Origin: PALSA-894 sp963757565
GTDB lineage: Bacteria; Pseudomonadota; Alphaproteobacteria; Rhizobiales; Xanthobacteraceae
Assembly (NCBI GenBank): GCA_963757565.1
Contig: CAVWSB010000011.1
Location: forward strand, 186,001-250,000
Length of the DNA stretch: 64,000 nucleotides
Reading direction: 5' to 3'
How positions within the stretch are numbered: the first letter of the stretch is position 1; every line of letters starts with the position of its first letter. Below the pieces are notes generated by a model. The model was not told where the DNA came from and did not search any database. It saw only the letters and a list, made by a program, of their open reading frames with translations. The position numbers were made by a program, and so were the translations under genes. Positions 63,046 to 64,000 of this stretch are shown here, in pieces.

Positions 63046-64000
63046 CCGACGCCAGGCCCGTTACGCTCCTCATCGCCGCGCTCGGCGGCGAGGGCGGGGG
63101 CGTGCTCACCGACTGGATCGTGTCGGCCGCGGAAGCGAGCGGACTGGCGGTGCAATCGACCTCGATCCCCGGTGTCGCGCAGCGCACCGGCGCGACCACG
63201 TATTACATCGAGATTTTTCCGGTGCCTGTCGGACAGCTCGGCGGCAAGCGGCCGGTGCTGGCGCTCGCGCCCGGCGTCGGCGATGTCGACATGGTGGTGG
63301 CGAGCGAACTGCTCGAAGCCGGCCGCGCGATTGCGAACGGCTTTGTGACACCGGACCGCACGCTGCTGGTCGCCTCGCTCAGCCGCGTCTATCTGACGGT
63401 CGAAAAGATGCAGATGGGCGACGGGCGCTACGACAGCCGGCGCCTGCTCGACGCGGTCGAGCGCAATTCCAAGGAGCGTATCGTCTTCGACATGGAGGCC
63501 GCCGCCAAGCAGGCGGGCGCGATGGTCAGCGCCGTGATGCTCGGCGCGATCGCGGGCAGCGGCGGTCTGCCGGTGTTCGTCGAAGCGTTCGAGCAGGCGA
63601 TCCGGCGCGACGGCAAGGCGGTGGAGGCCAATCTGCGCGGCTTTGCGGCCGGGCTGGAGGCTGCGCGTGCGGAAGCGCCGGGCAAGCTGCGGCGCACCCG
63701 CAAGCGTGCCGCGCGTCCGACCTACGCCCAGGTCGAGACTCGCGCCGCGGCGTTCCCGCAGCCCGCGCGCACCTTTGCGATCGAGGGCGTGCGCCGTCTC
63801 TTCGCCTACCAGAACGCCGCCTATGCGCAGCTTTTCCTCGACTGGCTCAAGCCGATCGCCGACCTCGACCTGCGCGGCAATGCGGGCGGACGGCTGCTCG
63901 CCGAGACCGCGCGCCATCTTGCGGTGCGCATGTCGTATGAAGATGTGATCCGCGTTGCCGAGGCGAAGATTTCACCCGCGCGCTTCCGCCGTATCGAGAG
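63042..64000 (+). CDS. iorB: Indolepyruvate ferredoxin oxidoreductase, beta subunit (partial, 3' end beyond window)
   Basis: At least 319 residues without a stop, cut by the window edge. The N-terminal gamma-type domain is clear: IAALGGEGGGVLTDWIVSAAEASGL, then IPGVAQRTGATTYYIEIFP and DMVVASELLEAGRAIANGFV. The part beyond residue 200 extends past the usual archaeal IorB length and looks like the extra helical domain found in proteobacterial IorB fusions. The GTG start at 63042 is given by the GTGA overlap with iorA. It completes the enzyme and probably holds the site where CoA and the acyl group meet. Confidence 0.82.
   Translation, partial: MTDARPVTLLIAALGGEGGGVLTDWIVSAAEASGLAVQSTSIPGVAQRTGATTYYIEIFPVPVGQLGGKRPVLALAPGVGDVDMVVASELLEAGRAIANGFVTPDRTLLVASLSRVYLTVEKMQMGDGRYDSRRLLDAVERNSKERIVFDMEAAAKQAGAMVSAVMLGAIAGSGGLPVFVEAFEQAIRRDGKAVEANLRGFAAGLEAARAEAPGKLRRTRKRAARPTYAQVETRAAAFPQPARTFAIEGVRRLFAYQNAAYAQLFLDWLKPIADLDLRGNAGGRLLAETARHLAVRMSYEDVIRVAEAKISPARFRRIE

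Overview
The window is GC-rich, densely packed bacterial chromosome. The gene families, the many twin-arginine-exported solute-binding proteins and the extragenic palindromes point to an alphaproteobacterium of the order Hyphomicrobiales, probably near Bradyrhizobium, Rhodopseudomonas or Xanthobacteraceae. This placement is inferred from gene content; there is no rRNA or tRNA gene here. I see no CRISPR array, insertion sequence, integrase or phage gene.

Layout. 1-3 kb: an ABC-2 type exporter pair (minus strand) and a DapA-family lyase, with a candidate small RNA or leader between them. 3-6.5 kb: CaiB/BaiF CoA-transferase, a crotonase and an SGNH esterase. 6.6-15 kb: an iron/organic-anion type ABC importer with one ATPase, three tandem paralogous binding proteins and one fused permease, followed by MmgE/PrpD and SDR enzymes. 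15-24 kb (minus): a degenerate CobW gene, an LVIVD protein, and a NitT/TauT-type importer interleaved with CoA-transferase-like subunits and a crotonase. 24-27 kb: a two-subunit molybdenum hydroxylase. 27-39 kb: amidohydrolases, a carboxymuconolactone decarboxylase-like protein, a serine-glyoxylate-type aminotransferase, a fused FAD/Fe-S dehydrogenase, exonuclease III and a ThDP enzyme. 39-43 kb (minus): a sugar-type ABC importer without ATPase and with a paiB gene inside. 43-52 kb: what looks like a full hydroxycinnamate operon (feruloyl-CoA synthetase, hydratase, dehydrogenase, thiolase, thioesterase), a MarR regulator and a TRAP transporter. 52-64 kb: a CDF metal exporter, small enzymes, a large secreted subtilisin/sedolisin-like protein with six C-terminal repeats, a LinB-like haloalkane dehalogenase and indolepyruvate ferredoxin oxidoreductase subunits (the last cut by the window end).

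The overall theme is uptake of organic acids and aromatics through several transporter classes, followed by CoA-dependent breakdown. The 43-52 kb block is the most coherent: import, CoA activation, beta-oxidative side-chain shortening and release of a hydroxybenzoate.

Eleven otherwise well-conserved genes carry about fourteen single-base frame breaks, nearly all healed by removing one base. They look more like sequence error than decay, so I annotate those genes as whole CDSs and give the break points. Extragenic palindromes of about five families sit between many genes, several of them inside operons.
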